Shown: positions 24,887 to 37,016, counted from the stretch's first letter. The stretch: 64,000 bases of DNA from Trema orientale (GCA_002914845.1 JXTC01000092.1:805503-869502); one strand, 5' to 3'. Notes: generated by a model from the letters alone, not told the origin. Translations and numbers: made by a program.

Positions 24887-26237
24887 TATTAGCCCAAGAT
24901 TAGCTAACCCAAGATGGGGGGTGAATTGGGTTTTAAAAACTTTTGCAAACTTTTCTTGATAAATAAGTAAATTATGCAAGTAATGACGATAACAAGTAAA
25001 AATAGCTAACTAGCATGTACAAGCCTAAATAAATAAATTAAAGAGATAGGAAAAGAGAAATGCAAATATTATTTTTACGAGGTTCAACAAATATGACGGT
25101 TTGTCTACGTCCCTGGCTCTTGGCAACTCGCTTCGAGCTTTCCACTTCGGATCAAGAGAATGGGCTTGACCGATCCTTATACACAACAAGTGATTTCTCC
25201 TTAAGCACACTCATGCCTTTACGATAGCTTTGAATCCGGCTCTATCATGCCTAATTCGGATTGTTTTAGACTCTAGTGCTAATCTCACTGAAACAGGGTT
25301 GTTTATGAATCTGATGTCAGCCTTATCTCACAAATACAATTTTAGTTTTTGTTTGTTGATATACTCAATTAGAATCTCTCTTAAGAATATAATTGATACA
25401 AGGTAAGCCTAGAGAAAATAAATGATAACAAAAGATGTAATCTAGTTTAGCTCAAGAGATTTTTGTGAAAAAGTGGATTTGAAAGTTTGATTCACAAAAG
25501 ATGATTTGAACAACTTAAAAGTATGTTTAAAGCAATGTAGAAATGTTCAAAAGTTGTTTCAAGTATTAGAAAAGCTTCTATTTATAGATTTTAATGAAAA
25601 TTAGCCGTTTTAGACCGTTTGACGTACAATATGTCATTTTTGGCAGACCGAAAGTGCATTTTCGGTCGACCTAAAATACTAACCATTGAAAGTATGGTTT
25701 TAACGGTTGAATTCAAAAAGCTGTAAAAGTTTGGACATGGAAATCTGTAGACCCATTCTGAGGACCAATTTGCCGAAAATACCCGAGAGCAGTTCTTGAA
25801 TTTTATCTCAAGTCTTTTTCAATTATTTTTAAAATATGATTTCATAAATTAATTTTTTATGTAATATGGAAACTATAAAAATTCATAAATCAATTTAAAA
25901 ACTTGTCTAGAATAAATTTCTTATTTTAATTGGAGATAAACAGGTTTGACAGTTTTGGTTTGAAAATTTCTAATTTTATGAAAAATTTGAGCCAATAAGA
26001 TTATATGATGTGTAGACAAATATTCAAATACAAGAACTAAGTGTATAACTTTTGCTAGTCTAGGTCTTGTAATCTTGAACTTTGCCTTCAAGCTCTTTTC
26101 TATAATTCATCTTGAATGTCTTGTGATCCTTTCAATTTAACTTGCTACATACTCAAGTAGATTATTAGGTCTTAATCATATGTTTATTAACTTCAAAATA
26201 TGAGTGTGGGATTGATGATACAAAGCATAACTCAACA
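24887..26237 (-). mobile_element. 5' LTR of the Sirevirus-like element
   Basis: 1351 bp, bounded by the primer-binding site on the left and the CTATG duplication on the right. The minus strand starts tgttgagttatgctttg and ends gggctaata. It matches the LTR pieces at 17652-17887 and 21696-22794. Confidence 0.85.
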
Positions 26238-27257
26238 CTATGGTTGTATCTAAAATTCTCTCTCTCGAGTGCCGAATTCTAGAAATCAAATTATTCAACT
26301 AGTGGCTAGTTAATTGAGAAGCATTAAGCATAGAATAGCATAAATAAATTCTAAAAAAATATCAAAAAACATATTGAAAATCAAGACATAGAATCAAGCA
26401 TAACCTACATCATTCCCCTAACATATATCAATTAGTTCAACATAGGAGAATCTATTGCTAATCTCATTAAGAATTTCACAATTTTAAACATATTCATAAA
26501 TCAACCGCAATACAAAAATTTAAATGAGATTAGGGTGAGAAAGAGGAAGAGAAAACTTGTTTGTAGAGGTAGAACTTGAAACAATTCTCTCAAGCATCCT
26601 CTCCAATATTTCAGGTCCAAAGCTCTATTCTCTCTAGGATTTTTAGCTCTCTTTGTTGTGTCTCCTCTCCAACTCTCCACCCTTGTTATGGAGGCTTAAG
26701 TCTGCATTTATAAGGCACCATATGACCTAGGACGGAGGGAATTCTAACCATTCAATTAGATACAATCAGGGGCCGAGATTTCACTTAAAATCTCACTAAA
26801 ATTGCAGCTACAGACGCGGGGGAGCGCTGTTATGCTTGACAACTAGCGCCACAACACTAGTTAAAATTGACCACTTGCTGAAAACCGAGAGCGCAATGGC
26901 ACTATGCATGTAGCACTGCTGTGCTTAGTTGAAAATAGGGTAGTGCTGCGGTGCTCTAAGGTCAGTGCCGCGGCACTTGCCTCTCTGCCCAAAATTTAGC
27001 TTTCCAGCCAAAAATGAGAGCGCCTAGGCACTCTAGAAAAGTGTTTAGGCGCTTCAATTGCTGCCTCTAATATCCGTATTGAACATCTTCAAGGCTTCAG
27101 AACTCTTCCTTTTTGGTGCCAAACTTACACGAAGCCTCAATCTCTTATTTTGTACAATATAAATACGAAATAACATTAAAACAACACAAATGCTTGAGAA
27201 CTTATAAATATTTGAATTGAGAAATATTTGATTTGTGAGTGAAATGTACATTCATAA

Positions 27258-29081
27258 AATATCACTAAACTCAAATCTTTGCTTGTCCTCAAGTAAAACA
27301 AAATAAAGAAGAAGAAAAACACGAATCAAGTATTAAAACACCAACAACAATGTGTGAGTTTCTTATCAAATCAACAATCTTGCAAGTATTTCCGAAGTCA
27401 CAAAATGTTTCAAGTTCAAATAAAATACAAACATTGAGAGTATTTAGAATTTCAACATCAAGCATTGATTTCACCTCACTCATGACCCTCACATGTAAGT
27501 GTGTGTACAATCAATTTCACTCAACCCAATGAACTCAGAATAAACTTATGCGCTTATTAGACTATGAATACTCTCTAGATAATGCAAATTGGAACTACCA
27601 TAAGCCTAGTTTTCGTATTGTTCTCCACTAATATAGGTTATAGTGTCATAAAAGATCAAAAGGTCTTTCAAAGATTGTAATGTAAGGTCGGGGTGAAATG
27701 GTAGATAAGAAAGGTAGTTTTCAGCTCGAATCACCCTAAGCATGCATCATAACTCAAGGATCTTGTATAATTCTCATAAAAATTTACCCACTAATCATCT
27801 ATTATAACACTCTCTTTTCCTTTACTTACACCCCACAAAAAGTTTATTTAAAGTACAAAACCAACCACAATCCTTATCCTTCTTTTTTTTGATGATATAT
27901 GATAAGGATTGTGACAAAAAGAAGAGAAACATAAATCTCACTCCTAAACTCAAACTCAACATTGTCTCCAATATTGAAAAGAATAGAAGGTATTACACAA
28001 TTCGTACAAATTCTCCCCCGTTTTTTTTTTCAAGAATCGAACCACAAGATGAATTTTACACTACCAACATACTTCCTTCTAACTTTTTATTTTCAATTTC
28101 ATGCAATGATACAACCGTGCCTAAAGTAAAGGTGAGGGAATTCATTGGATGGCTTGGTTGAACTTATGTGGGTAGTGAACGAATTAGGTCAAATAGGCTC
28201 AAATGGGTAATTAGTGAGAAAGTTTTATAGGTTAGCTTTAAAGGCACAAAGGATCTAAAGAAATGCCTAGATTCTCTCTTCAATGATACTTAACCTAGAA
28301 TTTTACCTCAAGCAATACTCAAATGGGTTTTAGGGTTCATGAGATATCAAGCCAACTAATGCACATAAGTGTTCTCTAAAGCTCAAAATAATCAAGTGAT
28401 CATGATTCATGATGCTCGAATATATGGAATCAAGAGTGAACTTTAACCAATGTAAATTAAGCATACAAATAATTTTATTGAATTCCATTTCAAAAGACCT
28501 AAAGAATATTTAGTGACTATGCTCATCATCAATAACAAGTTATCTCATCTCAACAAAACTCACAACTTATTCAAATAAGCAAAGAAAAGCAACAAAAAGA
28601 TTTGCTAAAAGTATACAACTTATAGAAAGAAAATCATGGTAACCAATATATAAGCCAAGCCACAGCCAACAAATTATTAATCAACAAGTGTTCTCACTCT
28701 TAAACTCCAAATTAGCAATGTTCTCAGTATTTATTGAACAATAATGTTCTCAATATTTAGATGTTCAATGTAAGCACAAGGGAAAAGAATACATACTAGA
28801 GAGACGAGACAGTTTTCCTTCTATTAAGGTTGACTAAGGTGGTGCTCCAGGCAAGGTGGCTTTAACTTGAGTAGTGCAGGACTCCTCTTTATAATTTACA
28901 TCTTTAGGCTTATTCATATACAAATTGGTAAAGCTTATCAAATAATGGCTTCCGCCCATCATACGTGTCAAAAAAATGACAAATAGGTCTTGTTTTTGAA
29001 CGCCCTCATGCTTAGTGATATATGTAAATATTTGGCACGCACGATCAACTTGTTTCGACTCTGGCACATATATTTGGTAGG
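27258..29081. other. internal region of the Tat-like element, part 1, no recognisable genes
   Basis: About 1.8 kb between the 3' LTR and the nested solo LTR. Short frames exist on both strands, but none shows gag-pol motifs. The sequence is AT-rich and low in complexity, as in large retrotransposon derivatives. Confidence 0.55.
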
Positions 29082-30703
29082 TGTTGGTTGGAATGTGTAA
29101 CTATAAATTATACTCACACACTCCCGTGCAAGTGCACACGATCACAAGTAATATAAATTTAGGAGTTAGAGTGTCGAACCTATGAGGATTGATTACTAAA
29201 ACTAACCTAAGTATTAAAATTATCTCAATTCTAAAAAATTATCTCAATTCTAACTTTATCCAAACAACCAAAATATAGATTTCAGAGAAATAAAACAATG
29301 CAACTAAACTAGTATGCAAAATGAATGAAAGTAAGCAATAAGAAAAATATTTAGATTTACTAATTTCCCAACCATACTTTAAACATACAATCTCCCAATT
29401 CCCTCTTAAATTAATTAATTCATTAGAGTTGTCAACCGAGAATTTGAATATATTCACAAACTCTTTTCCAAGACATAAGTGAAAATATCTAGACAAGCTA
29501 ATATGTTACTCCTAACATAAATTAACTAGATTCATTAAGTTTAGTTATTCTCACACAAAGGTTACACAAGTCACATAGGTATATTCCTATCCTATGCAAA
29601 CTCACCCCACATTAGGTGATCTTATATTATTTTACCTATGTAGAAACCTAAATTCCCGTTCTCAAGTTCATAAAGGTTTCACTCAACAATCTATTTAGTG
29701 ATCAATTAAATAAAAGCAATAAGCATAAAGATAAAACAAATAACTCAACAATGGATTCTATTAATGAAAAAAGAGAAATAAGAAAACACAAGATACTAGA
29801 TTTGTTCACATAGTAAAACTAGACAAAAAGGAATTTAGTTCATAGTATAAATTAAGAACAAAAATACAATGAATTTAAGAAATACAAAATATCAAAGAGA
29901 AAAGAGTTTTAGAATTCCCCTTCTTTGAAGAGCTTGAAGGTGTCCATGAAGGTTGTCAATCTCTTCCTCCAAACTTGGTTTTTGCTCTCTTGAATCCTCC
30001 CTCAAAGATTTGCTCTCAACAATATCACTCTCTAAATATGGAAAATACAAAGAAAAACTCCCAAGAAAATGAAGAGATAAAGCTAAGAACAAACTATGGT
30101 GTTGATGTTGGGGAGAAAATCAAGAAATGGAGTTAATGGACCATGTCTTCATCTTCTTCTTCCTCTTCTTCTTCTCCTTCCATGGCTGTCTCCCTCTCTT
30201 TCTCTCTATCTCCAACGTGGCTCTTTCAATCTCCAAGATAGGATTTTAAAGAGGTGGCTCTTGCAAACCTAAGGCATGCTGAATTTAAACCCTTGGATCG
30301 TCAAAAAGTTGATCTCGGCCATCAATTATCGACTCAGGACGCAGGAGTGATGCCGCGGCACCAAAAATTCCTGAGAGTTAGCGCTGCAGCACCACTTTTC
30401 TGTTGGTTTGGTGCCTCGGCTTCCCAGGTACACCATTTCTTTGTTTGAGCTCCGATTTGCCTCATTTTCATTGCGTTATGACCATATCGGATTTAAATTC
30501 GCCCCCAATGGTTTTAAAAACCCATTTGTGAGACACAAATACACCTTGATTCACATCAAACAAGGTTGTTTTATTTTCTATTAACACAAACAAATACAAC
30601 ATCAAAACAACAAGAAAAACACTTGAAACAACTTAATTCAAACAAGAATATAGTAAAACTTAAGGCATAATATCACTAGATAACTCCTTTTATGGGCTTA
30701 ACA
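29082..30703 (-). mobile_element. solo LTR nested in the Tat-like element
   Basis: A 1622-bp repeat begins tgttggttgg and ends gggcttaaca, with a perfect 5-bp duplication GTAGG at 29077-29081 and 30704-30708. Its layout near the left end ('gcaagtgcacacgatcacaagtaa', then 'gtgtcgaacc') parallels that of the Tat-like LTR, so I give it the same orientation and regard it as a related gypsy family. It also carries the GC-rich 'gccgcggcac' type module at about 30335-30430. No internal coding region remains. Confidence 0.75.
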
Positions 30704-30708
30704 GTAGG

Positions 30709-31608
30709 CTTGAATGAATAGTGATAGCGGTGGTGGAGGAAGTTTTGGCCACATAGGATCGTCATAGATGTGATGTTTGATGAACGATGGCAGCATGATG
30801 ATTTAGATCTCAAAGGATGACGATTCACAAGTGTTGTCTTATGATTCTTATTCATTGATCCACTCTCGATTCTCCTCCTCACTTAGGTAGTCAACATCAA
30901 ACAAACCCAAGGTTCTCTTGCTTATGCTCGGTTCCTCACGGTGACTTTCATCTATGATTATGACTTGTGCATTTATCATAGCCACCCCTCTTGTCATGGC
31001 TTCAAGGGAGTCATATAGAGACTCGAATTGTAAGTTATGAATAGTCTCCATCCTCTCCTAATCCTTATTACAAAGCCTTGTCTCCTTCGAAAATTATGCA
31101 AGAAGGTATTCAAGGTCAGGAGAAGACTCCATTTGGTGATGTTGAGTATCAAACTAAGGTGTCGAAATGTTATAGTTATCCCACAACCCTTGGTGGCTTT
31201 GTAGATAATTTCAACTCCGATAGTCACAATTGGCCATGTTTTCCAATAACCAATAGGTTTCATTCGCGGATAGTTGATAGATAAAAGCAATATCATTTCC
31301 TCTTTCTACTCACACTCTTATTTCAGGTCGAAGGTGGTTGAGGAATTTTTGTATTTGATACTCCCAGAAGAAACTATAATTCAGACACGTCATACGAAAC
31401 TCTTTGTATCTCTACCATGCACAATAAAACGGCTCCAAGTCTCGTTGAGCAAACCACAAAAGGACTTATCGATTTAATATATCCAAGCACCTCGCAAAAC
31501 AAACATTTAAAAATTAAAAAAAAAATGCCGAAATAAAAATCAAGTTACTTACTCCCGATATTGACAATAATCTAAAACGCCAATTCCCCAGTAACGGAGC
31601 TAAAAACT
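30709..31608. other. internal region of the Tat-like element, part 2
   Basis: About 0.9 kb between the nested solo LTR and the 5' LTR. Minus-strand frames of 65-100 codons are present but show no domain I recognise; one contains SEEENREW and could be a remnant of gag. It is called non-coding on present evidence. Confidence 0.5.
31584..31602 (-). other. primer-binding site of the Tat-like element (tRNA-Asp type, degenerate)
   Basis: Minus strand: TAGCTCCGTTACTGGGGAA, close to the TGGCGCCGTTGCCGGGGA binding site that Athila/Tat elements use with tRNA-Asp. It lies 6 bp from the LTR border at 31609, as expected for the 5' LTR of a minus-strand element, and supports the family call. Confidence 0.75.
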
Positions 31609-33143
31609 TGTTAAGGGAAATACATATACGTAAAATAACCGCAAGTGCACAAGTTGTAAACAAGTAAGAAAGTGATAAGAGAGTTATTGATCCCACGATA
31701 AATTGGGTATTAAATTTCGTGACCTAATTTTATCTAGGCAATCGAAGTAAATGAATTTATACTTAAATAAATATAAATTCAAAAATAAAATATGAAAACT
31801 TCTATGCAAAAATGTACTAGGAGATTGAATTCACCTAACTATCAACTATGTCTTTTGATCACCAATTGTATTCTAATCAATTATTCTTAATTTATAAGTG
31901 AAGAACCCTATGGTATTTCTACTTCCTCTCTCGAGTGCTAAGTGAAACCATTCCTAAATATCGATTCCAATATCTTTATTCCGAATTTAGAAATTAAGAA
32001 TTCAATATATTCAATAGTTCTTTGATCATAACTTCAAAGAAATTATATATTCTCTCAAACTCTACAAAATTCTAAGTTATACTATCCTATGGTCATATCT
32101 AAAATTTCCTCTCCTGAGTGCCGAATTCCAGAAACCAAATCATTCAACTAGTGGTCAATTAATTGAGAAGCATTAAGCATAGAATAGCATAAAATAAATT
32201 CTAGAAAAATATCAAATAACATATTAGAAACCAAGACATAGAATCAAGCATAAGCTATATCATTCTCCTAGCATATAGCAATTAGTTCAATATAGGAGAA
32301 TCCATTGCTAATCTTAATAAGAATTTCACAATTTTGAATATATTCATAAATCAAGCACAATAGAAAAATTCAAATGAGATTAGGGTGAGAAATTAGAAGA
32401 GAAAACTCTTTTGTGGAGGTAGAACTTCAAGTCTTCAATTCTTTAAGCAACTCTCTCAAGCATCCTCTCTAATATTTCAGCTCGAAAGCTTTATTCTCTC
32501 TAGGAATTTCTGCTCTCTTTATTGTATCTCCTCTCCAACTCTCCACCCCTGTAGTAGAGACTTAAGTATGTATTTATAGGGCACCCACATGACCTAGGAC
32601 GGAGGGAATTCTAACCATTCGATTGGAAGCAATCAAGAGCCGAGATTTTATTTAAAATCTTGCTAAAAATGCAACTGCAAACGTGGGGAAGCATTGCGGT
32701 GCTTGACAACCAGTGCCAAGGCACTTGTTAAAATTGACCACTTGTTGAAAATCGAGAGCGCCACGGCTCTCTGTATGTAGCGTCACTGCGCTTAGCAGAA
32801 AATGGGAGAGCGCTGTGGTTCTCTAGGGGCCACACCTCGACACTTGCCTCTCTGCCCAAAATTTGGCTTTTCAGCCAAAACTGAGAGCACCTAAGTGCTC
32901 TAAAGCAACGCCTAGGTGCTTCAACTGTTGCCTCCAATGTTCATACTGGCTCATTCATATGCATTTGAACATCTCCAAGGCTTCAGAATTCTTCCTTTTT
33001 GGTGTCAAACGTAGACTAAGCCTCAATCTATTATTTTCTACAACATAAATATGAAATAACATTAAAATAACACAAATGTTTGAGAATTTACAAATATTTG
33101 AATTGAAAAATAGTTAATTTGTGACTGAAATGCACACTCATCA
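31609..33143 (-). mobile_element. 5' LTR of the Tat-like element
   Basis: 1535 bp, starting tgttaaggg and ending actcatca, next to the AGAAT duplication. It is uninterrupted and provides the reference for recognising the split partner LTR. GC-rich palindromic modules lie at about 32685-32930. Confidence 0.83.
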
Positions 33144-34182
33144 AGAATGGATAGTAAATTCTAACTTTGCAATTTAACCCCCGGTTCAAATTTCTCTTTA
33201 TTTTAACCCAAAAATTAGCAAAATAATTGTTATGTCTTTATAAAATTCAAAGTTTTTACAGATCCCATCTAAGAGTACAGGCACACGACTAGGTGTAGTT
33301 AGAGTTGACACAACCTTGGTGTTACGAAATTTTGTGCATTCCAAGAAATCAAGAATATATTTACATTAGATAAAAAGAGACCAGAACCCGTTGGAACGAC
33401 CTCTATACCTCGAAAGTAATAAATATTGTCAAGATCTTTAATGGAAAATTAATTAAAAGATCCGAAATAATTTTCTCCAAAAGTATTGCTATTGCCTGTA
33501 ACAACGATGTTATCGATATACACCAGCAAGAAAACTGTGAAATCATTTGACAAAAAAGTAAATGAAGAGTTATCAGACTGAGAATTAACAAACCTAAATG
33601 ATAACAAATAATGATTGGCCTGTGGAGCTCGTTTAAGACCATAAAGAACCTTCTTGAGGCGACAAACCTGATGAGGAAATTGTTGATCTATAAATCACAA
33701 GAATACAACCATAACGACATGGTCAAAGAGATGGCTATGCAATAAGACATTATTAATATCAAGCTGGTGCAGAGTCCGGCCACAAGCCAAGGCAAGGCTA
33801 AGAATCAGGCGAGTAGTTGTGGGTTTAACCACAGGACTAAAAGTCCTATGAAAATCATAACTAGGTCGTTGATGGGAACCTTTTGGGACTAGATTAGACT
33901 TATAACAATCAATAGAGCCATTAGGGTAGCACTTGACATGAAATACCCATTTATATCTAATTAAATTCAGAGAAGGTAGAGAAGGAACCATATCCTAAGT
34001 ACCATTGTGAAGATGGCTGATGAACTCATCAGACATAGCGCTATGCCACTTAGGATATTTAAGCACCTGAGAATCACTCTCAAGCAATCCGCCTGGCACA
34101 TGAGATGCAGGCACGGAGAGGGAGAGTGGCAGAGCAGGAAATCAGGTGGGGCCTACACAGAAAAAAACTAATGCAGGATAGC

Positions 34183-35396
34183 TTTGGGTGTCTAATCCAG
34201 TACCTCGCAGCTCCCTTGCACTCATTTTTTCCTCCCGTAATATTGTGTCATGTCAGCTCTATTACTCCAGCTTTTTGAAGCGCTAATCAGCTCCTAGATG
34301 CGGGCCACACCTATCATTTTCCTCCGAATAGGATTATTGCAATCGAGTCAGATTTTGAATAGAAATGTGAAAGAAAGAAGAAAAAAAAAGAAAGAGATAA
34401 ATAATGAATAGGAAAGTGCACATCACACAACCAATTGGAATGGAGTATTGGAATCCGTGTATAATACAAACAGACTATCTCCTAAGCTATAAAAGGACTA
34501 CGAGACAAGAGAAAAAAGTACGCCATTCTAGTGAGTGAAACACTGCAGTCCAGAGAGAGAAAGTCAGTGGGAGACAGAGCAGTGACGTGGAGTCTCTTCA
34601 ACCACGATTTCTCTAGTTTGATTTTATTTTTTTAAGTTTTGAATTTTTGTTTTTTGAGGATGTTTACATTTAATATTTTTGTTTTTTTTAGTTTAGTTAT
34701 GAAGTAATTTTTTTTTTCAAGGGTTACGATGTTTACATTTAAATATTTTTCTTCCATTCTTAATACTTCTATTTGATTGGCCACTAAATAGATGATATGT
34801 TAATCATAATGAAACTAGAATGAGATTTATGTGTCTAGTTCGTTGGATTGAAAGCCATAAATTGTATGTAAAATAGGAATATATTTATATGGTTTGTGTA
34901 GTCGCTATATGAATTTCCATAGATCTTAATGAATTCTTAATTAGTTTAATTCGCATAGGAATATAGTGAATTGGTAATTAAGGGTATTTTTGCTTGAACT
35001 CGGGTGGGGATAGTGAATAAATTAGAGAATTTTGATTATCAATTAGGGGAATAATTTTAGATTGATAAGATAGAGAATCTTAGAGTGGATAAGTTATAGT
35101 GAAATCGGACACCCTAGGTTTATTTTTATTGATTTAAATCTCGTTCAATTTTCATTTACGCTCTCTTTACTTTAAATTTTAATTTTGTTATTTTAATTGC
35201 TTTTAGTTTATTTTTAGTTTTAATTTAATTTAATTCAATTTAATTTTTTTAGACGATTAATTCAAATCAAATTAGGATTAGCTAAATTTCGGTACTTAGT
35301 AAATTAACAGTCTTCGTGGGACGATACTCATACTCATTCTATATTACTTATTATGATAGCGCGCACCTGTGTTTAAAAATTTCACAACAGTCTTCG
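34183..35396 (+). mobile_element. LTR-like insert within the copia element
   Basis: Between the copia RT and integrase parts lies about 1.2 kb of unrelated sequence. It has a clear TATA box, ctataaaagg at 34488-34497, followed by a leader-like part. It ends 'gtgggacgatactcatactc...gcgcacctgtg...cacaaca', the usual end of Tat/Athila-type LTRs read forward. This suggests a plus-oriented solo LTR. A convincing target duplication was not found, so the borders are approximate. Confidence 0.5.
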
Positions 35397-36110
35397 AAGA
35401 GGAGGGTAGAGTACTGTTACTGTTTGGTGTGTTTTAGTTACAGAAGAAGAGAGCGAGTTTAGGTCAGTTAAAGTCAGAGATGAGTTAAGACAAATAGCCA
35501 TATCATGCAAATCAAATGAAGGAGAAAGTCTAGATGGGGAACCCATAATGCCAAAACCATCCTAAAGGAAGGTGTATTGATGTGCTGAAAGACTAAAGAC
35601 AACGGTGAACAAAAGTAGACTTGGAATGAGGCTGGAGATGCTATGGGTAGTAGGATCTGAATGCGTGGATGCTGTATTTTCTATTATAAGTGGAAATATA
35701 CACACAATAATTTGAATATGGCGTGAGGTATAGATACGACCAATGACACGATCTAGACTGAGATAAGCACTTTGAGTGAGAGAATTACCCAATGAAAAAA
35801 CAAGGACGAGACTTGGGATCTATTTTTGAGTTGTATATGGTCTAATCACAAATAACATAAACAACCAAAGGCTTGATGATTTGGTAAAGTTGGAGACACA
35901 CCAAAGAGATACTCATAGGATGAATGAAATGAGAGACTTGAGTTTTAGGAGTTTATAAGGGGAATTGCACTTGCAAAAGCACGAAGCTAGTAGGTGAGGG
36001 GAACAAATGCATTGTGAATGAAAGTTTTGCCAATTTCAACAATATGACGATGACTTCGTTGGACTATTAGATATATAGACACCAATCCAGTGGGAATTGT
36101 TTTTACCTAT

Positions 36111-36972
36111 CTATAAGTATTACTTAGTCCAATTAAAATTTATCACACACGTCTTTTTATGGTAAAAATTAAAAAGAGAAAAATATTAAATAATATGTAC
36201 TTATTGTTATTATTATTTTTTCAATAACTCAAATTATGATAGTCGTTAAATAATGATTTAACAGCTAAAAAAAAACTATAAATAAGTAAAAAAAATATAA
36301 CTACTGGAATATGACCCACATATATATGTTTATATTTATATATATGTGCTTCTTTAATGAGTATCGTATTTTTTGTCCATGGATGATTATCCTAATTTGG
36401 ACCATTAGATTTTGATCTGATGACTATAATTACATTAGTAATTCTATTGAAAAATCTAATATAATTAATACTTACGTAAATATAGAAAATTATCTATAGC
36501 TTAAAAGATTAGTTACCTGTTTGTGACCTAATGAGTTAGACGGTTTATTTTTTCTTTCATTCCCTTTTCTATTTTTTTCCCATTCCCATTCCATAGTTGA
36601 TTCTTTATATTTATATTCTCATTCCCGTTTTTCATATATTATAATTGCTATTTTTGAATATTTAGATATTAATTTATAATCTCTCCTTTTATAGTCTAAT
36701 ACGTTTTTTTTTTCCGGGATTCACTTTTTTATTTTCTATAACATGGTATACAAATTTTTAATTTTGCTTTACTATCTCTTCTTATTACCTTTATCTCTCT
36801 CTCTCTCTCTCTCTCTCTTTGAGTTCAGGTTTTTTCCCCTTATTATAACTATATATATAAATATTCATTTTCTACACATTTTTCATGTAGACTTCATCTT
36901 CGTTATTTTTAATATAGGATAATGCTTCTTTCAAAATAATGATACTACTACTACTACTACGACTACTACTAC

Positions 36973-37016
<44 letters not shown>

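Larger units (their letters stand above)
17652..26237 (-). mobile_element. Sirevirus-like copia element, broken, with parts in opposite orientation
   Basis: The borders are tgttag... and ...caaca, flanked by a perfect duplication CTATG (17647-17651 and 26238-26242), so this was one insertion. Parts on the minus strand: 5' LTR (24887-26237), primer-binding site, gag with a CCHC knuckle (about 23330-24680), integrase and the start of the RT region (about 22800-23290). Parts on the plus strand: RT (about 17.9-19.1 kb), RNase H (about 19.1-19.6 kb), an envelope-like or transposase-like extra frame (about 20.1-21.1 kb), a polypurine tract and an LTR portion (to about 22.8 kb). The far left end (17.65-17.88 kb) is LTR sequence in minus orientation. 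LTR pieces differ by about 6-7% over some 180 bp compared by eye, suggesting a few million years. It carries many breaks and is a fossil. Confidence 0.83.
17148..27257 (-). mobile_element. 3' LTR of the Tat-like element, interrupted
   Basis: Own sequence: 17148-17651 and 26243-27257, about 1.52 kb, aligning throughout with the other LTR at 31609-33143. It starts tgttatgcg and ends ttcataa, where the partner ends ctcatca. The Sirevirus-like element is inserted at ...tcctatg. Four GC-rich palindromic modules lie at about 26820-27060 (see Part 2). Confidence 0.82.
17148..33143 (-). mobile_element. Tat/Athila-like gypsy element lacking recognisable coding domains, with nested insertions
   Basis: The element is bounded by a perfect 5-bp duplication AGAAT (17143-17147 and 33144-33148). 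Its 3' LTR spans 17148-27257 because a Sirevirus-like element sits inside it. Its 5' LTR is 31609-33143. A primer-binding site lies next to the 5' LTR. The internal region (27258-31608) has no recognisable gag, protease, RT or integrase; about 1.6 kb of it is another solo LTR. The phrase 'tgcttgtcctcaag' just inside the 3' LTR is typical of Tat-related elements as I recall them. It is best described as a large non-autonomous derivative. The two LTRs look about 10-12% different by eye, so it is several million years old on usual plant rates. No intact gene. Confidence 0.78.
14999..33260. mobile_element. long solo LTR (about 2.26 kb of its own sequence), split by the Tat-like element
   Basis: Own sequence: 14999-17147 and 33149-33260. 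It begins cgtcacaaccc, the counterpart of TGTCACGAC in the second copy at 37473, and ends ttttaca. The flanks are GGTCC (14994-14998) and GATCC (33261-33265), a 5-bp target duplication with one mismatch, inside copia pol. Blocks such as 'gtgagcat..gaatactta', 'agaggtaccta..catcc' and 'tctcacctagtgctgc' recur at 37.9-39.5 and 60.3-63.1 kb. The right part is GC-rich. No gag or pol belongs to it, hence a solo LTR or a non-coding element; a gypsy chromovirus origin is a guess from the TGTCACGAC start. Confidence 0.72.
14090..36110 (-). mobile_element. old copia retrotransposon, broken and split by nested insertions
   Basis: Three pol parts lie in minus-strand order. The integrase core side is at about 35790-36100. 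Reverse transcriptase is at about 33261-34080, with motifs such as YKWVFHVK, TFSPVVK and LHQLDINN. RNase H is at about 14100-14998, with SWSSKKQ..AQSSTE. A pyrimidine tract (ccccctcaag) at about 14139 is the reverse of a polypurine tract and marks the 3' side. The long solo LTR at 14999-33260, with everything nested in it, sits between the RT and RNase H parts. An LTR-like insert at about 34.2-35.4 kb separates RT from integrase. Outer LTRs were not delimited. It is a fossil with many breaks and is the oldest layer of the nest. Confidence 0.75.

Noticed and set aside
34488-34497. TATA box as promoter of a host gene
   Set aside because: No host coding exon follows; it lies within an LTR-like insert and fits an LTR promoter.
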